Assembly: GCF_049348705.1 (NCBI RefSeq)
Contig: NZ_CP186485.1
Span: 1 to 64,000, forward strand
Direction: 5' to 3'
DNA length: 64,000 bases
Origin: Paracoxiella cheracis
GTDB lineage: Bacteria; Pseudomonadota; Gammaproteobacteria; Coxiellales; Coxiellaceae
The notes under the pieces are model-generated. The model made no database searches. It saw only the letters and a list, made by a program, of their open reading frames with translations, and was not told the DNA's origin. Shown here piece after piece: positions 8,479 through 17,615 of this stretch (position 1 is its first letter; every line of letters starts with the position of its first letter). The translations under genes and the position numbers were made by a program.

Positions 8479-9887
8479 GATTGTGTAAATGCGATAGTCA
8501 GGGAAAGGTCGTTAAAATTATACGGAGTCTTTGACTATGGCAATGAAAACCAATAAATTAGATCCACAGGTTGTGGAATATTTTCTCAAACATACCAAGA
8601 CCGCATCTGATATTTTCGGTGATACTGGTTTGTTAAAGGAGTTAAAAAAGGCACTGACGGAGCGTATTCTGGAAGGGGAGCTGACGGACGCGCTGGGTTA
8701 TGCAAAACACGAAGTGTCTGGCAACAATAGTGGTAATTCCCGCAATGGGCACAGCCAAAAAACGATCAAAACAACAGATGGCGAGATGACCATTGAGGTT
8801 CCTCGTGATCGTAACAATGAGTTTGTACCGCAATTGATTCCAAAACATCAAACCCGCTTTGATGATTTGGATGACAAAATTATGAGTCTTTATGCACGGG
8901 GTATGACTACCCGTGATATTCAAGATCAGTTGAAAGATTTGTATGGCACAACTATTTGTTCGAGTCTCATTTCTACAGTAACCAACGAAGTGATTGAAGA
9001 AGTGAAGGCTTGGCAAAGTCGTCCGTTGGACAAGGTGTATCCGATTGTGTATTTGGACGCTTTAGTGATTAAAGTGCAGCAAGATAAAAAGGTTATCAAT
9101 AAGGCATTGTATTTGGCTTTAGGAATTAATATCGATGGGCAAAAAGAATTGCTAGGTATTTGGATTAGCCAAAATGAGGGCGCTAAATTCTGGTTGAATG
9201 TATTAACGGAGTTAAAAAATCGAGGCCTAGAAGATATCCTGATTTGTTGCGTTGACGGGCTAACGGGCTTTCCTGATGCGATTGGCGCTGTGTATCCTAA
9301 CACTCAAGTACAGCTTTGCATTGTACACATGGTGCGGAATTCATTGCGCTATGTGGGTTGGAAAAAGAAAAAAGAAGTGGCCGCTGACTTAAAAGCTATT
9401 TATTCGGCCAGTACGGTTGAAGAAGCAGAATTGGCGCTGACGAGTTTCTCTGAGAAATGGGATGCTGAATTTCCCTCGATTGCCAAAAGTTGGTTGACTC
9501 ATTGGGAGCGCATTGTGCCATTTTTTGCTTATCCGGCAGAAATTCGGAGGGTGATTTATACCACTAACGCTATTGAATCACTGAACATGAGTATCCGAAA
9601 AGTTATTAAAAATAAACGAGTTTTTCCGTCGGACGATGCCGCTTTAAAACAACTCTATTTAGGGTTAAAAAATATAGCCAAAAAATGGACCATGCCGATT
9701 CGAGACTGGGGTGCCGCCATGAATCGTTTTGCCCTTATGTTTGAAGATCGCCTGGCGGATTTTGTATAAAACTTAAAATTCATAAGAGAGGAAATTAATT
9801 TGAACGCAATGTAGTTTTTGATAAAATTAAAAAATCAGTTAACACAATGGCTGATTCATAATTCTGACTGACGCGATTTACACAAAC
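8479..9887 (+). mobile_element. IS256-family insertion sequence
   Basis: The ends were set by imperfect inverted repeats: GATTGTGTAAAT at 8479 and GTTTGTGTAAAT read inward on the minus strand from 9887. The size, about 1.4 kb, and single transposase fit IS256. The flanks (ATAAATAA left, TAATAAAC right) do not form the usual 8-9-bp target duplication, so one side has probably been rearranged. The right end abuts the C-terminal codons of the DUF535 gene fragment. Confidence 0.75.
8537..9769 (+). CDS. IS256-family transposase
   Basis: This is a 410-residue transposase of the Mutator/IS256 type, the only gene of its element. Recognisable parts are the N-terminal zinc-finger-like and DNA-binding region, the sequence YLDALVIK with the first catalytic Asp, CCVDGLTGFPDAI with the second, the conserved VQLCIVHMVRNSLRYV segment, and TTNAIESLN with the catalytic Glu. 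The ATG at 8537 has GGAG 9 bp upstream. It looks complete and could be active, and it is the only IS256 copy in the window. Confidence 0.95.
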   Translation: MAMKTNKLDPQVVEYFLKHTKTASDIFGDTGLLKELKKALTERILEGELTDALGYAKHEVSGNNSGNSRNGHSQKTIKTTDGEMTIEVPRDRNNEFVPQLIPKHQTRFDDLDDKIMSLYARGMTTRDIQDQLKDLYGTTICSSLISTVTNEVIEEVKAWQSRPLDKVYPIVYLDALVIKVQQDKKVINKALYLALGINIDGQKELLGIWISQNEGAKFWLNVLTELKNRGLEDILICCVDGLTGFPDAIGAVYPNTQVQLCIVHMVRNSLRYVGWKKKKEVAADLKAIYSASTVEEAELALTSFSEKWDAEFPSIAKSWLTHWERIVPFFAYPAEIRRVIYTTNAIESLNMSIRKVIKNKRVFPSDDAALKQLYLGLKNIAKKWTMPIRDWGAAMNRFALMFEDRLADFV

Positions 9888-10247
9888 TAATAAACAGTCC
9901 CGCTTCAGTTCTTCTAAGAGCTGATAACGTCGGCGATACATAGCACGCTTTTTGCTTTTGACAATCTCTAAAGGCTTGTATGTATTATCTAAGGGTAAAC
10001 AAACAAATTTTTCGTTAAACTCACTAGCGCTATACTCCGACCACAATGCATCGTAACTACACTTAATTCGTTGAGGCCGCTTTTTACGAGCTTGGTAAAC
10101 GTGTGATTTATTAGTAACTGCCAGTAACAGCTCACATTCAATGGCAATAGCAAACAACCGAACTAATTCCAATATCAAAGCTTTAGGCCTTAAACCAAAA
10201 CATTGATGAGTAAGCCTTTTTATAATTTCTTTGCCCGATTCGGTATA
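9888..10247 (-). pseudogene. VirK/YbjX (DUF535) family gene, C-terminal fragment
   Basis: This minus-strand open stretch encodes the C-terminal part of a DUF535 protein. Recognisable motifs are THQCFGLRPKALILEL, LLLAVTNKSHVY, YDALWSEY and KKRAMYRRRYQLLEEL. Its upstream end is cut by the IS4 copy at 10248 and its 3' end runs into the IS256 right end at 9887. The N-terminal fragment lies beyond the IS at 11969-12295. Family members such as YbjX and VirK are associated with envelope or virulence functions, but the biochemical role is not known. Only about 258 residues remain from a family of about 320. Confidence 0.75.
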
Positions 10248-10314
10248 TTGGACTTTGGATAAATTTATAAAAATAATTAAAAATTGCTTGACATAGAAAC
10301 CGAAAAAAAATTTT

Positions 10315-10361
10315 ACGTTGTAAACAACGTTTGTTCGAAAAAATAAAATAAGGAACAAACG
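10315..10361 (+). promoter_or_regulatory. Transposase leader hairpins masking the RBS
   Basis: A perfect 9-bp inverted repeat, CGTTTGTTC (10328-10336) with GAACAAACG (10353-10361), ends directly at the ATG and takes in part of the Shine-Dalgarno AAGGAA. A second inverted repeat, ACGTTG (10315-10320) with CAACGT (10325-10330), overlaps its left arm, so the two folds exclude each other. A TTGACA-like -35 lies about 20 bp upstream. The same leader is in all four copies. The likely effect is low translation, especially from outside transcripts. Confidence 0.6.
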
Positions 10362-11900
10362 ATGTTAGCGACAGAAAAACTAAAACAATTCCGTACATTC
10401 CTCTACAACATCTTCCCCGCGCGACGCGATGCCAATATGAATTTACTCGATGCCCTTTCAAGCCATGGCCATCGCTGCAAAACACCCATAGAATTATGTG
10501 AATCGCCATACTTTGAACGTGAATACAGTAGTATTACCGATGCGATTAGCGATGGTTTGTCGGTAGCAAATTGTTGGGATAGCATGATGAAAATACAATA
10601 TGAACATGTGAGTCATAGCGATGACCGTGTGATCATTATTGCGGATACGACACCACAGTCGCGTCAAAGTGCACACTGTGTTGAAGATCGCCATGTGGTT
10701 TACAGCCCTAATCCAGCACCGGGTAACAAACCGATTACCATTGGACATGAATATTCAACGGTATCACTATTGCCCAATGATGGTGCAGCTCAAGAAAAGC
10801 ATTGGTTAGTTCCACTGGATACGAGGCGCGTTAAAAGCGATGAAAAAGGCAATGTAGTTGGGATGCAGCAAATTAACCGTTGTATTGCAGACTTAGCGCT
10901 TACTCATAAATTGGTGGTTAGCGTGGCTGATTCAAAATATGGTACAGAAGCTTGCCGTAAACTGGTTAGCGAAAATCCCAATTGGGTACATCTTTTCCGT
11001 TTTAACAGTACCCGTAATGTTTTCGCGCCCGCATCAATAGAAGATAATACCTCAGGAAGTATAAAACGCTATGGTGATGCGATGAAACTAAACGACAGCA
11101 CGACTCACCGTGAATCCGATGAGATTGTGCAGCAACCCATTACAACCCGCAGTGGCAAAACTTACCAATTGGAGATTAAAATATGGCGTGACCAATTACT
11201 GCGTGGTTCAAAGCAATTTAAAGGATATGAGCATCCTGTTACTGTTGTGCAATTGGTTGCGGTTGATGCTAACGGTAAATCTTTATATAAAAATCCACTC
11301 TGGTTAGGACTCGCTGGTGAACGACGTAATGAAATCACAGCATTAGAAGCCTATCACTATTACGATAGACGCTATGACATTGAACACTACTTTCGTTTTG
11401 GTAAAGACAAACTGTTATTTGACCGATACCAAACACCGGATGTTAAGCACGAAGAAGATTGGTGGCGGATGACAGCATTAGCGTATACGCAACTTTATCT
11501 AGCGAGGAATCTTGCCCCGATTTTACCGAAAAAATGGGAGCGGTATTTGCCGAGCTTCCAAGTGGATAACGAAAAACCATCAATAACTGCGACCCCTTCA
11601 CAAACGCAACGGGGTTTTTCTACGGTGCTTGATACCGTTGGCACGCCTGCTAATCTCTGCAAACCACGCGGTAATCCGCAAGGCAGAACCAAAGGTGATA
11701 CGCAGGGGAAACGCACGCGACATCCTGCTATTTTCAAAAATAGCAACTCAAAAATTAAAACGATTCAGAGGACTGAAGAAAAGACGCAAAACTCAGACCC
11801 TGAAAAAATAGAGGATTTGATTGGGATAGTAAAATCATGGTTGGATAAAATAAATTTTACACCTGAGAAATTCTACGAATTGCTGCAAAAAACAGCTTAA
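10362..11900 (+). CDS. IS4-family DDE transposase
   Basis: This 512-residue transposase has candidate catalytic residues D95 (IIIADTTP), D190 (SVADSKYG) and E341. The latter sits in YDRRYDIEHYFRFGK, which matches the IS4-family Y-x2-R-x3-E-x6-K signature (Y334, R337, E341, K348). The C-terminus, from about residue 380, is basic and low in complexity. The start is the ATG after AAGGAAC. This copy has Lys where the others have Gln near the C-terminus (TPEKFYEL). It looks functional. The IS4 assignment rests on the YREK signature; the exact subgroup is unknown. Confidence 0.9.
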   Translation: MLATEKLKQFRTFLYNIFPARRDANMNLLDALSSHGHRCKTPIELCESPYFEREYSSITDAISDGLSVANCWDSMMKIQYEHVSHSDDRVIIIADTTPQSRQSAHCVEDRHVVYSPNPAPGNKPITIGHEYSTVSLLPNDGAAQEKHWLVPLDTRRVKSDEKGNVVGMQQINRCIADLALTHKLVVSVADSKYGTEACRKLVSENPNWVHLFRFNSTRNVFAPASIEDNTSGSIKRYGDAMKLNDSTTHRESDEIVQQPITTRSGKTYQLEIKIWRDQLLRGSKQFKGYEHPVTVVQLVAVDANGKSLYKNPLWLGLAGERRNEITALEAYHYYDRRYDIEHYFRFGKDKLLFDRYQTPDVKHEEDWWRMTALAYTQLYLARNLAPILPKKWERYLPSFQVDNEKPSITATPSQTQRGFSTVLDTVGTPANLCKPRGNPQGRTKGDTQGKRTRHPAIFKNSNSKIKTIQRTEEKTQNSDPEKIEDLIGIVKSWLDKINFTPEKFYELLQKTA

Positions 11901-11968
11901 GATTTAGAAACTCACATTTTTTGATTATTGTCCTAACTGGCAAGGGATTTTATTTATCCAAAGTCCAA

Positions 11969-12295
11969 TGTATAGATCACGTCAATAAGCTCGTCAGAAA
12001 ATATTTTTTTGAGAAAACTAAAATGATCAACAATGGCTGTGGCACGTTCTCGGATACTGAATGCGCTACATATATGAGGTCGAAAGGCTTTTTCAAGCAG
12101 CCTTGGGTGTCTAAGCATTGCTTTTTCAAAGACCGGATCCAAAAGTCTCTGATAAATTTTATTAAAATAAGGACAGCGACTAATCACACGCCATAGAAAT
12201 TGGAATCGGCGAACAATGGCATCATATCCAACACCTGGATAAATTAATTTTGCTAATCGCATGAATGAGTATCTTTCAGAAGTTTTTTGAGTCAT
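11969..12295 (-). pseudogene. VirK/YbjX (DUF535) family gene, N-terminal fragment
   Basis: This minus-strand fragment (about 108 residues from the ATG at 12295) carries the typical DUF535 N-terminal motifs HPRLLEKAFRPHICSAFS and IRERATAIVDHFSFL. It runs to LIDVIYT, where the IS4 copy begins. The C-terminal half resumes at 10247 with ESGKEIIKRLTHQ. In family members a stretch of some 60 residues normally separates these two regions, and here it is absent. So the gene suffered a deletion as well as an insertion. Confidence 0.75.
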
Positions 12296-12524
12296 AGATC
12301 AATCAAGGGATCGGCCATATCCATCGATCAATCATCGGCTTAGTCAAAACGGCAACATTCGATAGTGCGCAAAAATGGCAATACCGATCTACGAATAAAT
12401 ACGTAGTTTACTATTGTAGAAAAAATTATCAAGCTATGCTCGGTAATTAAGAAAGAAAAAAACTATGGAAGGACTTTATAAAATTCAATTAGTTACACTA
12501 TGGCAACGATATAAATCTGAGTAC

Positions 12525-13100
12525 TTACCCCGATTGACGCTTAAATAGACTGTAAATGAGGGTCGATGTTTTTTTCCATCGAAATGTTTCCCAGTCGACA
12601 GGTAGGGGCAGCGGTGACAAACTACCGTCCATTTCGACATAGATTAAGGCGCCCGCTTCTAAATCATTGCTACCTTCTAACCAATCGATAGTTGCTGGTA
12701 TCAGATTTTGAAAAAAAGGCGGGTCTAAAAAAACAATATCGAATGGAGCGTGTTTTAATGTAAGCAGTGAATCGGGACATTCGGCTTGAATAATATCTGC
12801 GAACGATTCAACATTCAATGTTGCTACGTTTTTCTTTAACGACGCAATCACCTCCGGTGAATTATCAACAAATGTTACATGTTTTGCACCGCGTGATAAA
12901 GCCTCAAACCCTAAAACACCACTACCAGCGAATAAATCCAGACACGTCGCACCTTCGATATCGTTCATTAGCCAATTAAATAAAGTTTCGCGAATACGAT
13001 CATGAGTTGGGCGTAATCCCGGAATTGCAGGAAAGGTGATCTTTCGAGAGCGCCATTTCCCTGCGATAATGCGAACCTTTCCGCTTGGTTGATTAACCAT
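12525..13100 (-). CDS. rsmD: 16S rRNA (guanine966-N2)-methyltransferase RsmD
   Basis: RsmD transfers a methyl group from S-adenosylmethionine to G966 of 16S rRNA during 30S assembly. The 191-residue protein shows the family start VRIIAGKWRSRKI, the segment LRPTHDRIRETLFNWL, the SAM-binding motif CLDLFAGSGVLGFEALSRGA and the catalytic DPPF (FDIVFLDPPF). It lies 7 bp downstream of the two M16 peptidase genes and is probably transcribed with them, divergently from ftsY. The 229-bp gap to the DUF535 fragment holds no convincing gene. Confidence 0.95.
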   Translation of the reverse strand: MVNQPSGKVRIIAGKWRSRKITFPAIPGLRPTHDRIRETLFNWLMNDIEGATCLDLFAGSGVLGFEALSRGAKHVTFVDNSPEVIASLKKNVATLNVESFADIIQAECPDSLLTLKHAPFDIVFLDPPFFQNLIPATIDWLEGSNDLEAGALIYVEMDGSLSPLPLPVDWETFRWKKTSTLIYSLFKRQSG

Positions 13101-13107
13101 GTTATGA

Positions 13108-14451
13108 CTACTTGTTATTCTTTAAACCGACGACAACAATCTTCATTTTATCTGGATGAATTTCATTCTGAAATGCCTTTTTAATTTGATCAGGCGTTAC
13201 GGCCTTCACACGGTCGCGATAGGTGTCTAAATAATCCAGTGGTAAACGATAAAATGCAATGTTGGAAACGTTTGCCACGATATCACTATTGGTATCGATT
13301 TTTAAAGGAAAGCTACCTAACAAATTTTGTTTTGCATCTTCGACTTCAGATTTTGTTGGGCCGTTTTTGACATAATTGTGCAAGATTTTCTGAACAAGCT
13401 GCAATGCATCGCTGGCTTTATCGGATCGCGATTGGAAGGCTATTGCAAAAGGACCTCGATATTGCAGTGGAACAAGTTGACTTTGTATGTCATACACCAA
13501 GCCACGCTGATTTCTAACTTGGTCAAACAAAATAGAGGCCAATGGCAACCCACCTAAAATATGATTACCAATCGTTAACGGAAAATACTGGGGATTTTGA
13601 TGTGTGATGCCAACCTGCCCTAATATGATCGTATTTTGTTTGGCAGGAAACTGAATAAACTGATAACCGCTTTTTTCTGTATATTTTGCTTTATCAAACA
13701 TCGGTGCGTGTTCACCTCGGGGTAAAGATCCTATAACCTGCTCTGCAACAGTGTTAGCCTGATCTTTCGAAACATCACCGACAATAATCACATTCGCATT
13801 ACTGCCCACGTAATATTTTTGATAAAAAGAAGTAACCTCAGCGCGCGTTAATGCTTTTATCCTATTTAAAGTACCTAAACTGGGATGTCCATAAGGCTCA
13901 TCACGATACAAAGCATGATAAAAAGCTTGTGCCGCAATGGTGCTGGGCTGTTGATAGCTTTGCTGAATAGCCGCTAGGGTTTGATTTTTTACACGTTGAA
14001 ATGCTGTTTCTGGAAAACTGGGTCGCGTTACAATGTCTGTAAATGTGTTCAATGCGGGCGTCAAATATTTTGATGCCGTGAGGCTGCGCAGACTAACTGT
14101 CGCTTTATCACCATCCACATCACCAGCGACTTGTGCACCCACACTATCAAGCGCATCGGCAATTTGGTTGGCATTTTCGGTTGTTGTACCCTCATTCAGC
14201 ATGGAATTAACAAACGACGCAAGACCCCATGCTTTACCGTCATACGCAGAACCTGCCGCAAACACGATTTGCACATCCACCATAGGAATTTGAGGCGCAT
14301 TGACAAAATAAACGTGCGCACCATTGTTTGTTTGCCAAGTTTGAATATTAACGATGGGTTTAGCTGCTGCATAAAGTGGTAATGAAATAAAAAGAAAACT
14401 AACAAGCGACAGTTTTGCACCCACCTTCAAGCCGATAAATTTTATTTTCAT
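13108..14451 (-). CDS. M16-family peptidase-like protein, zinc site lost
   Basis: This 447-residue secreted protein has the two-lobed M16 (insulinase/pitrilysin) fold region. An N-terminal hydrophobic signal (about residues 12-30, ending LPLYAAA) points to the periplasm. Where the active family has HxxEH, this protein reads GLASFVNSML (about residues 76-85), so both histidines and the glutamate are replaced by Ser79, Asn82 and Ser83. It keeps the substrate-binding region (NQRGLVYDIQSQ). It starts 1 bp after the catalytic partner, which suggests a heterodimer of one active and one inactive subunit, as in known M16 pairs. Confidence 0.88.
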   Translation of the reverse strand: MKIKFIGLKVGAKLSLVSFLFISLPLYAAAKPIVNIQTWQTNNGAHVYFVNAPQIPMVDVQIVFAAGSAYDGKAWGLASFVNSMLNEGTTTENANQIADALDSVGAQVAGDVDGDKATVSLRSLTASKYLTPALNTFTDIVTRPSFPETAFQRVKNQTLAAIQQSYQQPSTIAAQAFYHALYRDEPYGHPSLGTLNRIKALTRAEVTSFYQKYYVGSNANVIIVGDVSKDQANTVAEQVIGSLPRGEHAPMFDKAKYTEKSGYQFIQFPAKQNTIILGQVGITHQNPQYFPLTIGNHILGGLPLASILFDQVRNQRGLVYDIQSQLVPLQYRGPFAIAFQSRSDKASDALQLVQKILHNYVKNGPTKSEVEDAKQNLLGSFPLKIDTNSDIVANVSNIAFYRLPLDYLDTYRDRVKAVTPDQIKKAFQNEIHPDKMKIVVVGLKNNK

Positions 14452-14452
14452 T

Positions 14453-15823
14453 TTAATGTATCCCCGGTGCTGATAAGGGTTGTGTCACAACAGGCTCCTT
14501 GCCATGAATCGGTGTGGGATGCAACACCGCGATGGTGAGTCGTTTTGACGTTAAATAACGTTTTGCCACTTCTTGCACCTCTTTCGCTGTGACTTTATTA
14601 ATTTCCGTCACATATCGTGCATCGACGCGCCACGACAGTCCGATCGTTTCAGGTATACCGATGTCCATCGCCTGATTTGATAAAGAATCTTTTTCATATA
14701 CATTCTGTGCAATCACTTGCGCTTTTACACGCTCAAGCTCTTGTGGGCTTACCAATTGCATTTGAATGTCACTAACTTGTTTTGATAGCGCTTCTTGCAA
14801 CTGTTTTATCGAGTGTCCCGGTGTGGGCACACCGGCTAATAGAAACAAACTGCTATGAAGCGTATATAAATTATAAGAAGCTTGCGCTGTAATCGCGATT
14901 TGTTGACCACGAACAAGATTTTCTGTAAGTCGCGAACTATCACCGCCGGCTAAAATGGCAGACAACACATCTAAGGCATAAGGCTCCCATTTTTCTTTTG
15001 CTGTCACTAACGATGGCGTTTGATAGCCCATCAACAGTAGGGGCAATTTTGCTGGCGCATACACATCAACATGCTTTGTGTCTATTTGAGGAATTTCAGT
15101 TCGCGGTTTTAAAACGGGTACTGGTCTCGCCTTTAAAGGGGAAAAATATTGCTTCGCTAACGCCAAGACTCGTTTAGGTTGTACATCACCAACTACAACG
15201 AGAATCGCATTGTTCGGTACATACCAGGTATGATACCAATCTCGAACATTTTGCACAGTCATATGCTTTAAATCTGTCATCCATCCGATCGCCTGATGGT
15301 GATAAGGATTATTCACAAACGCTGTTGCCATAAATCGTTCGTAGGTCGTTGCATTAGGATTATCATCAAAGCGCATGCGCCGCTCTTCCATGACGACCTG
15401 AATTTCTTTTTCAAAGTCTTTTTTGCTGAGTGTTAAATTATTCATGCGATCGGCCTCGAGTTTAAAACTCAACGGTAATTTATCCACCGACAATTGTTGG
15501 TAATACATCGTCTGATCGTTAGCCGTCATCGCATTTTGTTGGCCACCATTTTGAGCCATCAATTTTTCAAGTGTCCCCGCCGGATATTTTTGAGTGCCTC
15601 GAAACATCATATGTTCTAACACGTGCGAAATACCGGTGATGCCATTGTGTTCATAACTACCCCCAACTTTGTACCAAACGGATGTGAAGACAACCGGTGC
15701 CCGATGATCTTCTTTAACGATGAGAGTAAGACCATTATTTAACCGATATTGTGTTACGTTGTTAGCCAACGCAATCAGCGGCAAGCATAGCAAAGCCAGT
15801 CCAATGAAGAGTTTTCGAATCAT
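14453..15823 (-). CDS. M16-family zinc metallopeptidase, catalytic
   Basis: This 456-residue secreted M16 peptidase has a signal peptide (about 1-20, LLCLPLIALA). The inverted zinc motif H67-V-L-E70-H71 lies in GISHVLEHMMFRGT, and the third ligand is Glu146 or Glu147 in VVMEERRMR, the expected distance away. The family degrades or processes peptides. The gene is first in a minus-strand unit with the zinc-less paralogue (1 bp gap) and rsmD. It is divergent from ftsY across a 116-bp intergenic region. The substrate is not predictable. Confidence 0.92.
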   Translation of the reverse strand: MIRKLFIGLALLCLPLIALANNVTQYRLNNGLTLIVKEDHRAPVVFTSVWYKVGGSYEHNGITGISHVLEHMMFRGTQKYPAGTLEKLMAQNGGQQNAMTANDQTMYYQQLSVDKLPLSFKLEADRMNNLTLSKKDFEKEIQVVMEERRMRFDDNPNATTYERFMATAFVNNPYHHQAIGWMTDLKHMTVQNVRDWYHTWYVPNNAILVVVGDVQPKRVLALAKQYFSPLKARPVPVLKPRTEIPQIDTKHVDVYAPAKLPLLLMGYQTPSLVTAKEKWEPYALDVLSAILAGGDSSRLTENLVRGQQIAITAQASYNLYTLHSSLFLLAGVPTPGHSIKQLQEALSKQVSDIQMQLVSPQELERVKAQVIAQNVYEKDSLSNQAMDIGIPETIGLSWRVDARYVTEINKVTAKEVQEVAKRYLTSKRLTIAVLHPTPIHGKEPVVTQPLSAPGIH

Positions 15824-15939
15824 TTTAACCTCGTCCGGCTGTTCCTGGCCTTAATTCAATGCTAGGATAGAATTTGTTCATTGTAATGTAAATACAGGAG
15901 TTTCGCCAAGGCAAAACTCGCGAATACAGGAATTTTCCA

Positions 15940-16920
15940 GTGGTTTTTGGGTTTTCAAAATCAAAAAAAAAGAACGGCGATGCCGAAGAAAAACTACCTA
16001 AAAAGAAACTGTTCGGCAAACTGGGTGAACGCCTAAAGCGCACACGCACAAATTTCACCAACGGTATTGCCAATGTGGTTTTAGGGAAAAAAACCATTGA
16101 CCGCAACTTACTGGAAGAGCTTGAAACCACACTACTTTTAGCAGATGTCGGTGCTGAGGCTAGCCAAGAGATATTGGACAATTTGTCCGAGCAAGTGGCG
16201 CGTAAGGAGTTAACGAACCCAGAGGCATTGATTGATGCTCTGCGAAATCAATTATTAGCCATTTTATCATCGTCCCAACAGCCCTTAACGATTAACACCA
16301 CTCCTTTTGTCATTCTCATGGTGGGCGTAAACGGTGTAGGCAAAACCACAAGCATCGCCAAGCTTGCACATTATTTTCAACAACAAGGCAAAAAAGTCAT
16401 GTTAGCAGCCGGCGATACATTTCGTGCCGCGGCAGTTGAGCAACTAGAAGTATGGGGCACACGTAATAATGTCCCGGTTATTGCACAACACTCCGGTGCT
16501 GATAGTGCTGCTGTTGTTTTTGATGCCATGCATTCCGCGGTGTCAAAAAATATTGATGTGTTAATTGCCGACACGGCAGGAAGATTGCACACACAAGATC
16601 ACTTGATGGCTGAGTTACAAAAAATTAAACGCGTCATCGGAAAAGTTATTCCTGGTGCACCGCATGAAACGATGTTAGTCATCGATGCTGGCACAGGTCA
16701 GAATGCTTTAAATCAAGCAGATCAATTTAACAGCGCAATTGGCTTATCAGGAATTACGCTCACAAAACTCGATGGAACAGCAAGAGGCGGTATCATTTTT
16801 GCAATTGCAAAAAAAATGCGACTCCCTATTCGATTTATTGGCGTTGGTGAAACCATTGACGATTTAAGACCATTCGATGCAAAGCAATTCGTAGATGCAT
16901 TATTTGAAAAGCAGGAATAA
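15940..16920 (+). CDS. ftsY: Signal recognition particle receptor FtsY
   Basis: FtsY is the membrane-associated GTPase that receives ribosome-SRP complexes for co-translational insertion. The 326-residue protein has a short basic N-terminus, the N-domain helix bundle, and the G-domain motifs GVNGVGKTTSIAKLA, DTFRAAAVEQL, DTAGRLHTQ, TKLDGTARGG and GVGETIDDLRPF. It lacks the long acidic A-domain of E. coli FtsY, as is common in other bacteria. The start is a GTG at 15940, the only sensible start for the frame. It leads the ftsY-ftsE-ftsX block. Confidence 0.96.
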   Translation: MVFGFSKSKKKNGDAEEKLPKKKLFGKLGERLKRTRTNFTNGIANVVLGKKTIDRNLLEELETTLLLADVGAEASQEILDNLSEQVARKELTNPEALIDALRNQLLAILSSSQQPLTINTTPFVILMVGVNGVGKTTSIAKLAHYFQQQGKKVMLAAGDTFRAAAVEQLEVWGTRNNVPVIAQHSGADSAAVVFDAMHSAVSKNIDVLIADTAGRLHTQDHLMAELQKIKRVIGKVIPGAPHETMLVIDAGTGQNALNQADQFNSAIGLSGITLTKLDGTARGGIIFAIAKKMRLPIRFIGVGETIDDLRPFDAKQFVDALFEKQE

Positions 16921-16925
16921 TTGCC

Positions 16926-17615
16926 ATGGAAGCCCAGCACACAATGATTCGTTTTGCCAACGTTAGCAAAAATTATCCCAATGGCCATCAGGCGCTCTCA
17001 GATGTCAGCTTTTCACTCGATCGTGGTGAAATGGTTTTTTTAACGGGACACTCGGGTGCTGGCAAGACTACATTACTCAAGTTAATAATGATGATTGAAC
17101 CGCTGACACAGGGACAGATTTTTATTAACAATCGAAATTTAACGCGACTCTCAACTCGACACATCCCTTACCTGCGTCGCCACGTCGGTATGATCTTTCA
17201 AAACCCACAATTACTCCATCATCGCAGCATATTTGATAATGTCGCGATACCCTTAGTTATCACAGGGTACCATCAAAAAGAAATTAAGCGGCGGGTTCGT
17301 GCTGCATTAGATAAAGTGGGATTACTCAAAAAAGAACGATTGTTCCCAGCATCTCTATCGAGTGGCGCACAGCAGCGTGTTGGAATTGCGCGCGCGATAG
17401 TTAACAAGCCCATGATTGTTTTAGCCGATGAGCCAACAGGCAATCTGGACCCTGAATTATCATTTGAGATTATGCGGTTATTCGAGGCGTTTAATAATGT
17501 TGGCGTTACGGTGGTAGTGGCCACTCATGACTTGTCATTAATTGCTCCGCTAAACCATCGCATTATGACTTTAAAAGCAGGGCAGCTTGTGGGAGATCAG
17601 GGTAATGAGCACTAA
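16926..17615 (+). CDS. ftsE: Cell-division ABC ATPase FtsE
   Basis: FtsE is the ATPase of the FtsEX complex, which activates cell-wall hydrolases at the septum. The 229-residue protein has Walker A GHSGAGKTT, Q-loop FQNPQLL, a signature segment LSSGAQQRVGIARA (family LSGGEQQR, so GE is replaced by GA) and Walker B MIVLADEPTGNLD. The ATG at 16926 is preceded by AGGA, whereas the family start MIRF is an internal ATG at 16944, so the N-terminus is uncertain by six residues. It overlaps ftsX by 11 bp. Confidence 0.95.
   Translation: MEAQHTMIRFANVSKNYPNGHQALSDVSFSLDRGEMVFLTGHSGAGKTTLLKLIMMIEPLTQGQIFINNRNLTRLSTRHIPYLRRHVGMIFQNPQLLHHRSIFDNVAIPLVITGYHQKEIKRRVRAALDKVGLLKKERLFPASLSSGAQQRVGIARAIVNKPMIVLADEPTGNLDPELSFEIMRLFEAFNNVGVTVVVATHDLSLIAPLNHRIMTLKAGQLVGDQGNEH

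Larger units (their letters stand above)
10248..11968 (+). mobile_element. IS4-family element, copy 2 (complete)
   Basis: The element is 1721 bp with 17-bp terminal inverted repeats TTGGACTTTGGATAAAT. The flanks are GGTATA on the left and TGTATA on the right, which is not a clean 6-bp duplication, unlike copies 3 and 4. It splits the DUF535 gene, and part of that gene seems lost. Copy 2 shares Leu279 with copy 1, whereas copies 3 and 4 have Phe279, so these are two sublineages. Confidence 0.95.

Noticed and set aside
9795..10358. A 187-residue protein on the minus strand
   Set aside because: It joins IS4 end sequence, a DUF535 fragment and IS256 end sequence; only the middle (9888-10247) is real former gene.
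10403..10748. Antisense ORFs repeated in every IS4 copy
   Set aside because: They are shadows of the transposase gene, repeated only because the IS is repeated.
12465..12548. 27-codon ORF starting MEGLYKIQLVTLWQRY
   Set aside because: It is short, overlaps the 3' end of rsmD, has no clear ribosome-binding site and no recognised family.
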